A stretch of 64,000 nt of DNA, from contig NC_134983.1 in assembly GCF_050947335.1 (NCBI RefSeq), forward strand, positions 248,001 through 312,000, written 5' to 3'. Position 1 is the first letter of the stretch; each line of letters starts with the position of its first letter. Source of the stretch: Megachile rotundata (lineage: Eukaryota; Arthropoda; Insecta; Hymenoptera; Megachilidae). Below, piece after piece: positions 33,771-51,060 of this stretch. Under the pieces are notes generated by a model. That model did no database searches and was not told where the DNA came from. It saw only the letters and a list, made by a program, of their open reading frames with translations. The position numbers and the translations under genes are program-made.

Positions 33771-36100
33771 ACGGTCACACAATCACGATCACACAATCAC
33801 GATCACACAATCACGGTCACACAATCACGGTCACACAACCACACAATCACACAATCACACAATCACACAATCACACAGTCATACAATCACACAATCACGC
33901 AATCACACAATCACACAATCACACAATCACACAATCACACAATCACACAATCACTCAATCACACAATCACACAATCACAAAATCACAAGATCACACAATC
34001 ACACAATCACACAATCACACAGTCACACAATCACACAACCACACAATCACTCAAGCACGCAGTCACAATCACACAATCACACAATCACACAATCACACGA
34101 TCACACGATCACACGATCACACGATCACACGATCACACGATCACACAATCACACATTCACACAATCACACAATCACACCATCACACAATCACACAATCAC
34201 ACATTCACACAATCACGCAATCACAATCACGCAATCACAATCACGCAATCACACAATCACGGTCACACAATCACGGTCACTCAATCACGGTCACTCAATC
34301 ACGGACACACAATCACACAGTCACACAATCACTCAATCACACAATCACACAATCACACAATCACACAATCACACAATCACTCAATCACACAATCACACAA
34401 TCACAAAATCACAAGATCACACAATCACACAATCACACAATCACACAGTCACACAATCACACAACCACACAATCACTCAAGCACGCAGTCACAATCACAC
34501 AATCACACAATCACACAATCACACGATCACACGATCACACGATCACACGATCACACGATCACACGATCACACAATCACACATTCACACAATCACACAATC
34601 ACACCATCACACAATCACACAATCACACAATCACACAATCAGACAATCACACAATCACACAATCACACAATCACACAATCACACAGTCACACAGTCACAC
34701 AATCACACAACCACACAATCACACAATCACACAATCACACAATCACACACTCACACAATCACACAGACACAATCACACAATCACAATCACACAATTACAA
34801 TCACACAATCACACAATCACACAATCACACAATCACACAATCACACAATCACACAATCACACAATCACACAATCACACAATCACACAATCACACAATCAC
34901 ACAATCACACAATCACAGAATCACACAATCACACAATCACACAATCACACAATCACAATCACACAATAACAATCACACAATCACACAATCTCACAATCAC
35001 ACAATCACACAATCACACAATCACACGACCACACAATCACAGAAGCACACAATCACTCAATCACACAATCACACAATCACACAATCACACTATCACACAA
35101 TCACACAATCACACAATCACACAATCACACAATCACTCAGTCACACAATCACACAATCACACAATCACAATCGCACAATCACAATTACACAATCACACAA
35201 TCACACAATCACACAATCACACAATCACACAATCACAATCACACAGTCACACAATCTCAATCACGCAATCACACAATCACGATCACACAATCACACAATC
35301 ACACAATCACACAATCACGGTCACACAATCACGGTCACTCAATCACGGTCACACAATCACGGTCACAAAATCACGGTCACACAATCACGGTCACACAATC
35401 ACACAATCACACAATCACACAATCACACAATCACACAATCACACAATCACACAATCACACAATCACACAATCACACAATCACACAATCTCACAATCACAC
35501 AATCACACAATCACACAATCACACAATCACACAATCACACAAGCACACAATCACTCAATCACACAATCACACAATCACACAATCACACTATCACACAATC
35601 ACACAATCACACAATCACACAATCACACAATCACACAATCACACAATCACACAATCACTCAGTCACACAATCACACAATCACACAATCACACAATCACAC
35701 AATCAGACAATCACACAATCACACAATCACACAATCACACAGTCACACAGTCACACAATCACACAACCACACAATCACACAATCACACAATCACACAATC
35801 ACACAATCACACAATCACACAATCACAAAATCTCACAATCACACAATCACACAATCACACAATCACACAATCACAAAATCACACAATCACACAATCACAC
35901 AATCACACAATCACACAATCACACAATCACACAATCACACAATCACACAATCACACAATCACACAATCACACAATCACACAATCACACAATCACACAATC
36001 ACACAATCACACAATCACACAATCACACAATCACAATCACACAATCACAATCACACAATCACAATCACACAATCACACAATCACACAATCACAATCACGC
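33771..36100. repeat. Second copy of the acggtc-acgatc block and a mixed tail
   Basis: 33,771-34,330 repeats 28,739-29,290 (acggacac 29261 to 34301). The acaaaatc/acaagatc, acaagcac and acacgatc part then repeats once more from about 34,400. The tail to 36,100 holds acagaatc (about 34,915) and acagaagc (about 35,040) variants, an acggtc cluster (about 35,318) and a long stretch of nearly pure acacaatc (about 35,880-36,030). Nothing else is visible. Confidence 0.65.
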
Positions 36101-38275
36101 AATCACACAATCACGATTACACAATCACAATCACACGATCACAATCACACAATCACACAGTCACACAATCACACAATCACAATCACGCAATCACACAATC
36201 ACGATGACACAATCGCGATCACACAATCACGATCACACAATCACGGTCACACAATCACGGTCACACAATCACACAATCACACAATGACACAATCACACAA
36301 TCACACAATCACACAATCACACAATCACACAATCACACAATCACACAATCACACAATCACACAATCACACAATCACACAATCACACAATGACGGTCACAC
36401 AATCACGATCACACAATCACGATCACACAATCACGGTCACACAATCACGGTCACACAACCACACAATCACACAATCACACAATCACACAATCACACAATC
36501 ACACAGTCATACAATCACACAATCACGCAATCACACTATCACACAATCACACAATCACACAATCACACAATCACACGAGCACACAATCACACAATCACAC
36601 AATCACACAATCACACAATCACACAGTCACACAATCACACAATCACAATCACGCAATCACACAATCACGGTCACACAATCACGGTCACACAATCACGGTC
36701 ACTCAATCGCGATCACTCAATCACGGACACACAATCACGCAATCACAAAATCACACAATCACACAATCACACAATCACACAATCACACAATCACTCAATC
36801 ACACAATCACACAATCACAAAATCACAAGATCACACAATCACACAATCACACAATCACACAGTCACACAATCACACAACCACACAATCACTCAAGCACGC
36901 AGTCACAATCACACAATCACACAATCACACAATCACACGATCACACGATCACACGATCACACGATCACACGATCACACGATCACACAATCACACATTCAC
37001 ACAATCACACAATCACACCATCACACAATCACACAATCACACATTCACACAATCACGCAATCACAATCACGCAATCACACAATCACGGTCACACAATCAC
37101 GGTCACTCAATCACGGTCACTCAATCACGGACACACAATCACACAGTCACACAATCACTCAATCACACAATCACACAATCACACAATCACACAATCACAC
37201 AATCACACAATCACATAATCACACAACCACACAATCTCACAATCACACAATCACACAATCACACAATCACACAATCACACAATCACACAATCACTCAATC
37301 ACACAATCACACAATCACAAAATCACAAGATCACACAATCACACAATCACACAGTCACACAATCACACAACCACTCAATCACTCAAGCACGCAGTCACAA
37401 TCACACAATCACACAATCACACAATCACACGATCACACGATCACACGATCACACGATCACACGATCACACGATCACACAATCACACATTCACACAATCAC
37501 ACAATCACACCATCACACAATCACACAATCACACAATCACACAATCAGACAATCACACAATCACACAATCACACAATCACACAGTCACACAGTCACACAA
37601 TCACACAACCACACAATCACACAATCACACAATCACACAATCACACACTCACACAATCACACAGACACAATCACACAATCACAATCACACAATCACAATC
37701 ACACAATCACAATCACACAATCACACAATCACACAATCACACAATCACACAATCACTCAATCACACAATCACACAATCACACAATCACACAATCACACAA
37801 TCACACAATCACACAATCACACAATCACACAATCACACAATCACACAATCACACAATCACACAATCACAATCACACAATCACAATCACACAATCACACAA
37901 TCACACAATCACACAATCACAATCACGCAATCACACAATCACGATTACACAATCACGATCACACGATCACAATCACACAATCACACAGTCACACAGTCAC
38001 ACAATCACACAATCACAATCACGCAATCACACAATCACGATGACACAATCGCGATCACACAATCACGATCACACAATCACGGTCACACAATCACGGTCAC
38101 ACAATCACACAATCACACAATCACACAATCACACAATCACACAATCACACAATCACACAATCACACAATCACACAATCACACAATCACACAATCACACAA
38201 TCACACAATCACACCATCACTCAATCACACAATCACACAATCACACAATCACACAATCACACAATCACACAATCA
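36101..38275. repeat. Blocks carrying the acgattac and acgatgac variant units
   Basis: acgattac at 36113 is followed by acgatgac (ATG at 36204) and an aatcgcgatc unit. The pair recurs at 37941/38040, 39935/40026 and 52725/52816. acaatgac variants at about 36,283 and 36,386 are the other ATG sources I saw. The acggtc-acgatc run at about 36,388 and acggacac (37127) tie the rest to the 28.7-kb block. The open frame at 36388-37218 lies here and is judged a chance frame. Confidence 0.7.
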
Positions 38276-41200
38276 CAATCGCACAATCACAATTACACAA
38301 TCACACAATCACACAATCACACAATCACACAACCACACAATCACACAATCACACAATCACACACTCACACAATCACACAGACACAATCACACAATCACAA
38401 TCACACAATCACAATCACACAATCACAATCACACAATCGCAATCACACAATCACAATCACACAATCACAATCACACAATCACAATCACACAATCCCAATC
38501 ACACAATCACAATCACACAATCACACAATCACAATCACACAATCACAATCACACAAACACAATCACAATCACACAATCACACAATCACTCAATCACTCAG
38601 TCACACAATCACACAATCACACAATCACTCAATCACACAATCACACAATCAAACAATCACACAACCACACAATCACTCAAGCACGCAGTCACAATCACAC
38701 AATCACACAATCACACAATCACACGATCACACGATCACACGATCACACGATCACACGATCACACGATCACACGATCACACAATCACACATTCACACAATC
38801 GCACAATCACACCATCACACAATCACACAATCACACATTCACACAATCACGCAATCACAATCACGCAATCACAATCACGCAATCACAATCACGCAATCAC
38901 AATCACGCAATCACAATCACGCAATCACACAATCACGGTCACACAATCACGGTCACTCAATCACGGTCACTCAATCACGGACACACAATCACACAGTCAC
39001 ACAATCACTCAATCACACAATCACACAATCACACAATCACACAATAACAATCACACAATCACACAATCACACAATCAAACAATCACACAAGCACACAATC
39101 ACACAATCACACAATCACACAATCACATAATCACACAACCACACAACCACACAATCACACAATCACACAATCACACAATCACACAATCACACAATCACAC
39201 AATCACACAATCACACAATCACGGTCACACAATCACGATCACACAATCACGATCACACAATCACGGTCACACAATCACGGTCACACAACCACACAATCAC
39301 ACAATCACACAATCACACAATCACACAATCACACAGTCATACAATCACACAATCACGCAATCACACAATCACACAATCACACAATCACACAATCACACAA
39401 TCACACAATCACACGAGCACACAATCACACAATCACACAACCACACAATCACACAGTCACACAATCACACAACCACAATCACGCAATCACACAATCACGG
39501 TCACACAATCACGGTCACACAATCACGGTCACTCATTCGCGGTCACTCAATCACGGACACACAATCACGCAATCACACAATCACACAATCACACAATCAC
39601 ACAATCACGCAATCACTCAATCACACAATCACACAATCACAAAATCACAAGATCACAGAATCACACAATCACACAATCACACAGTCACACAATCACACAA
39701 CCACACAATCACTCAAGCACGCAGTCACAATCACACAATCACACAATCACACAATCACAATCACACAATCACAATCACACAATCACAATCACACAATCAC
39801 AATCACACAATCACAATCACACAATCACAATCACACAATCACAATCACACAATCACAATCACACAATCACAATCACACAATCACAATCACACAATCACAC
39901 AATCACACAATCACAATCACGCAATCACACAATCACGATTACACAATCACGATCACACGATCACAATCACACAATCACACAGTCACACAATCACACAATC
40001 ACAATCACGCAATCACACAATCACGATGACACAATCGCGATCACACAATCACGATCACACAATCACGGTCACACAATCACGGTCACACAATCACACAATC
40101 ACACAATCACACAATCACACAATCACACAATCACACAATCACACAATCACACAATCACACAATCACACAATCACAAAATCACAAGATCACAGAATCACAC
40201 AATCACACAATCACACAATCACACAATCACACAGTCACACAGTCACACAATCGCACAACCACACAATCACACAATCACACAATCACACAATCACACAATC
40301 ACACGATCACACGATCACACGATCACACGATCACACGATCACACGATCACACAATCACACATTCACACAATCGCACAATCACACCATCACACAATCACAC
40401 CATCACACAATCACACAATCACACATTCACACAATCACGCAATCACAATCACGCAATCACAATCACGCAATCACAATCACGCAATCACACAATCACGGTC
40501 ACACAATCACGGTCACTCAATCACGGTCACTCAATCACGGACACACAATCACACAGTCACACAATCACTCAATCACACAATCACACAATCACACAATCAC
40601 ACAATCACACAATAACAATCACACAATCACACAATCACACAATCAAACAATCACACAATCACACAATCACACAATCACACAATCACACAATCACACAATC
40701 ACACAATCACACAATCACACAACCACACAACCACACAATCACACAATCACACAATCACACAATCACACAATCACACAATCACACAATCACTCAATCACAC
40801 AATCACACAATCACAAAATCACAAGATCACACAATCACACAATCACACAATCACACAGTCACACAATCACACAACCACACAATCACTCAAGCACGCAGTC
40901 ACAATCACACAATCACACAATCACACAATCACACGATCACACGATCACACGATCACACGATCACACAATCACACATTCACACAATCACACAATCACACCA
41001 TCACACAATCACACAATCACACAATCACACAATCAGACAATCACACAATCACACAAGCACAATCACACAGTCACACAATCTCAATCACGCAATCACACAA
41101 TCACGATCACACAATCACACAATCACACAATCACACAATCACACAATCACACAATCACACAATCACACAATCACACAATCACACAATCACACAACCACAC

Positions 41201-44200
41201 AATCACACAAGCACACAATCACTCAATCACACAATCACACAATCACACAATCACACTATCACACAATCACACAATCACACAATCACACAATCACACAATC
41301 ACACAATCACACAATCACACAATCACACAATCACAATCACACAATAACAATCACACAATCACACAATCTCACAATCACACAATCACACAATCACACAACC
41401 ACACGACCACACAATCACACAAGCACACAATCACTCAATCACACAATCACACAATCACACAATCACACTATCACACAATCACACAATCACTCAGTCACAC
41501 AATCACACAATCACACAATCACAATCGCACAATCACAATTACACAATCACACAATCACACAATCACACAATCACACAATCACACAACCACACAATCACAC
41601 AAGCACACAATCACACAATCACACAATCACACTATCACACAATCACACAATCACACAATCACACAATCACACAATCACTCAGTCACACAATCACACAATC
41701 ACACAATCACAATCGCACAATCACAATTACACAATCACACAATCACACAATCACACAATCACACAATCACAATCACACAGTCACACAATCTCAATCACGC
41801 AATCACACAATCACGATCACACAATCCCACAATCACACAATCACACAATCACACAATCACACAATCACACAATCACACAATCACACAATCACACAACCAC
41901 ACAATCACACAAGCACACAATCACTCAATCACACAATCACACAATCACACAATCACACTATCACACAATCACACAATCACACAATCACACAATCACACAA
42001 TCACTCAGTCACACAATCACACAATCACACAATCACAATCGCACAATCACAATTACACAATCACACAATCACACAATCACACAATCACACAATCACAATC
42101 ACACAGTCACACAATCTCAATCACGCAATCACACAATCACGATCACACAATCACACAATCACACAATCACACAATCACACAATCACACAATCACACAATC
42201 ACACAATCACAAACTCACACAATCACACAGACACAATCACACAATCACAATCACACAATCACAATCACACAATCACACAATCACACAATCACACAATCAC
42301 ACAATCACACAATCACACAATCACACAATCACACAATCACACAATCACACAATCACACAATCACGGTCACACAATCACGGTCACTCAATCACGGTCACAC
42401 AATCACGGTCACAAAATCACGGTCACACAATCACGGTCACACAATCACACAATCACACAATCACACAATCACACAATCACACAATCACACAATCACACAA
42501 TCACTCAATCACACAATAACACACTCACACAATAACACACTCACACAATCACACAGTCACAATCACACAATCACGATCGCACAACCACACAATCACACAA
42601 ACACACAATCACACAATCACACAATCACACAATCACACAATCACACAATTACACAATCACACAATCACACCATCACACAATCACACAATCACACAATCAC
42701 ACAATCACAAAATCACACAATCACAATCACACAATCACAATCACACAATCACAATCACACAATCACAATCACACAATCACAATCACACAATCACAATCAC
42801 ACAATCACAATCACACAATCACAATCACACAATCACAATCACACTATCACACAGTCCCACAATCACACAATCACTCAGTCACACAATCACACAATCACAC
42901 AATCACAATCGCACAATCACAATTACACAATCACACAATCACACAATCACACAATCACACAATCACACAATCACAATCACACAGTCACACAATCTCAATC
43001 ACGCAATCACACAATCACGATCACACAATCACACAATCACACAATCACACAATCACACAATCACACAATCACACAATCACACAATCACACAATCACACAA
43101 TCACACAAGCACACAATCACTCAATCACACAATCACACAATCACACAATCACACAATCACGCACTCACACAATCACACAGGCACAATCACACAATCACAA
43201 TCACACAATCACAATCACACAATCACTCAGTCACACAATCACACAATCACACAATCACACAATCACACAATCAGACAATCACACAATCACACAATCACAC
43301 AATCACACAGTCACACAGTCACACAATCACACAACCACACAATCACACAATCACACAATCACACAATCACACAATCACACGATCACACGATCACACGATC
43401 ACACGATCACACGATCACACGATCACACAATCACACATTCACACAATCGCACAATCACACCATCACACAATCACACCATCACACAATCACACAATCACAC
43501 ATTCACACAATCACGCAATCACAATCACGCAATCACAATCACGCAATCACAATCACGCAATCACAATCACGCAATCACACAATCACGGTCACACAATCAC
43601 AGTCACTCAATCACGGTCACTCAATCACGGACACACAATCACACAGTCACACAATCACTCAATCACACAATCACACAATCACACAATCACACAATAACAA
43701 TCACACAATCACACAATCACACAATCAAACAATCACACAATCACACAATCACACAATCACACAATCACACAATCACACAATCACTCAATCACACAATAAC
43801 ACACTCACACAATAACACACTCACACAATCACACAGTCACAATCACACAATCACGATCGCACAACCACACAATCACACAAACACACAATCACACAATCAC
43901 ACAATCACACAATCACACAATCACACAATTACACAATCACACAATCACACCATCACACAATCACACAATCACACAATCACACAATCACAAAATCACACAA
44001 TCACAATCACACAATCACAATCACACAATCACAATCACACAATCACAATCACACAATCACAATCACACAATCACAATCACACAATCACAATCACACAATC
44101 ACAATCACACTATCACACAGTCCCACAATCACACAATCACTCAGTCACACAATCACACAATCACACAATCACAATCGCACAATCACAATTACACAATCAC

Positions 44201-47200
44201 ACAATCACACAATCACACAATCACACAATCACAATCACACAGTCACACAATCTCAATCACGCAATCACACAATCACGATCACACAATCACACAATCACAC
44301 AATCACACAATCACACAATCACACAATCACACAATCACACAATCACAAACTCACACAATCACACAGACACAATCACACAATCACAATCACACAATCACAA
44401 TCACACAATCACACAATCACACAATCACACAATCACACAATCACACAATCACACAATCACACAATCACACAATCACACAATCACACAATCACGGTCACAC
44501 AATCACGGTCACTCAATCACGGTCACACAATCACGGTCACAAAATCACGGTCACACAATCACGGTCACACAATCACACAATCACACAATCACACAATCAC
44601 ACAATCACACAATCACACAATCACACAATCACTCAATCACACAATAACACACTCACACAATAACACACTCACACAATCACACAGTCACAATCACACAATC
44701 ACGATCGCACAACCACACAAACACACAATCACACAATCACACAATCACACAATCACACAATCACACAATTACACAATCACACAATCACACCATCACACAA
44801 TCACACAATCACACAATCACACAATCACAAAATCACACAATCACAATCACACAATCACAATCACACAATCACAATCACACAATCACAATCACACAATCAC
44901 AATCACACAATCACAATCACACAATCACAATCACACTATCACACAGTCCCACAATCACACAATCACTCAGTCACACAATCACACAATCACACAATCACAA
45001 TCGCACAATCACAATTACACAATCACACAATCACACAATCACAATCACACAGTCACACAATCTCAATCACGCAATCACACAATCACGATCACACAATCAC
45101 ACAATCACACAATCACACAATCACACAATCACACAATCACACAATCACACAATCACACAATCACACAAGCACACAATCACTCAATCACACAATCACACAA
45201 TCACACAATCACACAATCACACAATCACGCACTCACACAATCACACAGGCACAATCACACAATCACAATCACACAATCACAATCACACAATCACTCAGTC
45301 ACACAATCACACAATCACACAATCACACAATCAGACAATCACACAATCACACAATCACACAATCACACAGTCACACAGTCACACAATCACACAACCACAC
45401 AATCACAAAATCACACAATCACACAATCACACAATCACACGATCACACGATCACACGATCACACGATCACACGATCACACGATCACACAATCACACATTC
45501 TCACAATCGCACAATCACACCATCACACAATCACACCATCACACAATCACACAATCACACATTCACACAATCACGCAATCACAATCACGCAATCACAATC
45601 ACGCAATCACAATCACGCAATCACAATCACGCAATCACAATCACGCAATCACACAATCACGGTCACAAAATCACAGTCACTCAATCACGGTCACTCAATC
45701 ACGGACACACAATCACACAGTCACACAATCACTCAATCACACAATCACACAATCACACAATCACACAATAACAATCACAAAATCACACAATCACACAATC
45801 AAACAATCACACAATCACACAATCACACAATCACACAATCACACAATCACACAATCACTCAATCACACAATAACACACTCACACAATAACACACTCACAC
45901 AATCACACAGTCACAATCACACAATCACGATCGCACAACCACACAATCACACAAACACACAATCACACAATCACACAATCACACAATCACACAATCACAC
46001 AATTACACAATCACACAATCACACCATCACACAATCACACAATCACACAATCACAATCGCACAATCACAATTACACAATCACACAATCACACAATCACAC
46101 AATCACACAATCACTATCACACAGTCACACAATTTCAATCACGCAATCACACAATCACGATCACACAATCACACAATCACACAATCACACAATCACACAA
46201 TCACACAATCACACAATCACACAATCACACAATCACACAATCACACAATCACACAATCACACAAGCACACAATCACTCAATCACACAATCACACAATCAC
46301 ACAATCACACAATCACACAATCACGCACTCACACAATCACACAGGCACAATCACACAATCACAATCACACAATCACAATCACACAATCACTCAGTCACAC
46401 AATCACACAATCACACAATCACACAATCACACAATCAGACAATCACACAATCACACAATCACACAATCACACAGTCACACAGTCACACAATCACACAACC
46501 ACACAATCACACAATCACACAATCACACAATCACACAATCACACGATCACACGATCACACGATCACACGATCACACGATCACACGATCACACAATCACAC
46601 ATTCACACAATCGCACAATCACACCATCACACAATCACACCATCACACAATCACACAATCACACATTCACACAATCACGCAATCACAATCACGCAATCAC
46701 AATCACGCAATCACAATCACGCAATCACAATCACGCAATCACAATCACGCAATCACACAATCACGGTCACACAATCACAGTCACTCAATCACGGTCACTC
46801 AATCACGGACACACAATCACACAGTCACACAATCACTCAATCACACAATCACACAATCACACAATCACACAATAACAATCACACAATCACACAATCACAC
46901 AATCAAACAATCACACAATCACACAATCACACAATCACACAATCACACAATCACACAATCACGGTCACACAATCACGATCACACAATCACGATCACACAA
47001 TCACGGTCACACAATCACGGTCACACAACCACACAATCACACAATCACACAATCACACAATCACACAGTCATACAATCACACAATCACGCAATCACACAA
47101 TCACACAATCACACAATCACACAATCACACAATCACTCAATCACACAATCACACAATCACAAAATCACAAGATCACACAATCACACAATCACACAATCAC

Positions 47201-50200
47201 ACAGTCACACAATCACACAACCACACAATCACTCAAGCACGCAGTCACAATCACACAATCACACAATCACACAATCACACGATCACACGATCACACGATC
47301 ACACGATCACACGATCACACGATCACACAATCACACATTCACACAATCACACAATCACACAATCACACATTCACACAATCACGCAATCACAATCACGCAA
47401 TCACAATCACGCAATCACACAATCACGGTCACACAATCACGGTCACTCAATCACGGTCACTCAATCACGGACACACAATCACACAGTCACACAATCACTC
47501 AATCACACAATCACACAATCACACAATCACACAATAACAATCACACAATCACACAATCACACAATCAAACAATCACACAATCACACAATCACACAATCAC
47601 ACAATCACACAATCACACAATCACATAATCACACAACCACACAACCACACAATCACACAATCACACAATCACACAATCACACAATCACACGATCACACGA
47701 TCACACGATCACACGATCACACGATCACACGATCACACAATCACACATTCACACAATCACACAATCACACCATCACACAATCACACAATCACACAATCAC
47801 ACAATCAGACAATCACACAATCACACAATCACACAATCACACAATCACACAGTCACACAGTCACACAATCACACAACCACACAATCACACAATCACACAA
47901 TCACACAATCACACACTCACACAATCACACAGACACAATCACACAATCACAATCACACAATCACAATCACACAATCACACAATCACACAATCACACAATC
48001 ACACAATCACACAATCACACAATCGCACAATCACACAATCACACAATCACACAATCACACAATCACACAATCACACAATCACACAATCACACAATCACAC
48101 AATCACACAATCACACAATCACACAATCACACAATCACACAATCACAAAATCTCACAATCACACAATCACACAATCACACAATCACACAATCACAAAATC
48201 ACACAATCACACAATCACACAATCACTCAGTCACACAGTCACACAATCACACAATCACAATCACGCAATCACACAATCACAATCACACAATCACGGTCAC
48301 ACAATCACGGTCACACAATCACGGTCACTCAATCACGGTCACACAATCACGGTCACACAATCACGGTCACACAATCACGGTCACACAATCACGGTCACAC
48401 AATCACGGTCACACAATCACACAATCACACAATCACACAATCACACCATCACACAATCACACAATCACACAATCACACAATCACAAAATCACACAATCAC
48501 AATCACACAATCACGGTCACACAATCACGGTCACACAATCACACAATCACACAATCACACAATCACACAATCACAATCGCACAATCACAATTACACAATC
48601 ACACAATCACACAATCACACAATCACACAATCACAATCACACAGTCACACAATCTCAATCACGCAATCACACAATCACGATCACACAATCACACAATCAC
48701 ACAATCACACAATCACACAATCACACAATCACACAATCACACAATCACACAATCACACAATCACACAAGCACACAATCACTCAATCACACAATCACACAA
48801 TCACACAATCACACAATCACACAATCACACAATCACGCCCTCACACAATCACGCACTCACACAATCACACAGACACAATCACACAATCACAATCACACAA
48901 TCACAATCACACAATCACTCAGTCACACAATCACACAATCACACAATCACACAATCACACAATCAGACAATCACACAATCACACAATCACACAATCACAC
49001 AGTCACACAGTCACACAATCACACAACCACACAATCACACAATCACACAATCACACAATCACACAATCACACGATCACACGATCACACGATCACACGATC
49101 ACACGATCACACGATCACACAATCACACATTCACACAATCACACCATCACACAATCACACAATCACACATTCACACAATCACGCAATCACAATCACGCAA
49201 TCACAATCACGCCATCACAATCACGCAATCACAATCACGCAATCACAATCACGCAATCACACAATCACGGTCACACAATCACGGTCACTCAATCACGGTC
49301 ACTCAATCACGGACACACAATCACACAGTCACACAATCACTCAATCACACAATCACACAATCACACAATCACACAATAACAATCACACAATCACACAATC
49401 ACACAATCAAACAATCACACAATCACACAATCACACAATCACACAATCACACAATCACACAATCACACAATCACACAACCACACAACCACACAATCACAC
49501 AATCACACAATCACACAATCACACAATCACACAATCACACAATCACTCAATCACACAATCACACAATCACAAAATCACAAGATCACACAATCACACAATC
49601 ACACAATCACACAGTCACACAATCACACAACCACACAATCACTCAAGCACGCAGTCACAATCACACAATCACACAATCACACAATCACACGATCACACGA
49701 TCACACGATCACACGATCACACGATCACACGATCACACGATCACACAATCACACATTCACACAATCACACAATCACACCATCACACAATCACACAATCAC
49801 ACAATCACACAATCAGACAATCACACAATCACACAATCACACAGTCACACAGTCACACAATCACACAACCACACAATCACACAATCACACAATCACACAA
49901 TCACACACTCACACAATCACACAGACACAATCACACAATCACAATCACACAATCACAATCACACAATCACACAATCACACAATCACACAATCACACAATC
50001 ACACAATCACACAATCACACAATCACACAATCACACAATCACACAATCACACAATCACACAATCACACAATCACACAATCATACAATCACACAATCACAC
50101 AATCACACAATCACAATCACACAATAACAATCACACAATCACACAATCTCACAATCACACAATCACACAATCACACAACCACACGACCACACAATCACAC

Positions 50201-51060
50201 AAGCACACAATCACTCAATCACACAATCACACAATCACACAATCACACTATCACACAATCACACAATCACTCAGTCACACAATCACACAATCACACAATC
50301 ACAATCGCACAATCACAATTACACAATCACACAATCACACAATCACACAATCACACAATCACACAATCACAATCACACAGTCACACAATCTCAATCACGC
50401 AATCACACAATCACGATCACACAATCACACAATCACACAATCACACAATCACACAATCTCACAATCACACAATCACACAATCACACAACCACACAATCAC
50501 ACAAGCACACAATCACTCAATCACACAATCACACAATCACACAATCACACTATCACACAATCACACAATCACACAATCACACAATCACACAATCACTCAG
50601 TCACACAATCACACAATCACACAATCACAATCGCACAATCACAATTACACAATCACACAATCACACAATCACACAATCACACAATCACAATCACACAGTC
50701 ACACAATCTCAATCACGCAATCACACAATCACGATCACACAATCACACAATCACACAATCACACAATCACACAATCACACAATCACACAATCACACAATC
50801 ACAAACTCACACAATCACACAGACACAATCACACAATCACAATCACACAATCACAATCACACAATCACACAATCACACAATCACACAATCACACAATCAC
50901 ACAATCACTCAATCACACAATCACACAATCACACAATCACGGTCACACAATCACGGTCACTCAATCACGGTCACACAATCACGGTCACAAAATCACGGTC
51001 ACACAATCACGGTCACACAATCACACAATCACACAATCACACAATCACACAATCACACAA
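38276..51060. repeat. Segmental tandem duplication of 12.8 kb, copy 1
   Basis: Begins in the plain run before the acaatcgc mark (aatcgc at 38277), which recurs at 51065. Matching marks are acggacac 38977/51767, 39553/52343, 40537/53335 and 43627/56417, acgattac 39935/52725, and acgatgac 40026/52816. The offset is 12,788-12,798 bp up to 56.4 kb and 12,662-12,684 bp after it. The copy ends after the acggtc cluster at 50,939-51,016. Open + frames such as 38040-39047 and 40026-43697 fall wholly in the repeat and are not genes. Confidence 0.85.

Noticed and set aside
36213..36222. Palindromic aatcgcgatc and acgatcgc units as protein-binding sites
   Set aside because: They are short chance palindromes in variant units, copied along with their blocks. 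Nothing else points to a regulatory role.
36388..37218. Open frame of 276 codons
   Set aside because: Begins at an acaatgac variant and ends at an acataatc variant; entirely satellite sequence.
38040..39047. Open frame of 335 codons
   Set aside because: Same repeat-derived octapeptide pattern; begins at acgatgac and ends at acaataac.
40026..43697. Open frame of 1,223 codons, a His/Thr/Asn/Gln-rich protein
   Set aside because: It is a direct translation of the 8-bp repeat, starts at a mutated unit (acgatgac), ends at another (acaataac), and has no domain, codon signal or flanking gene structure.
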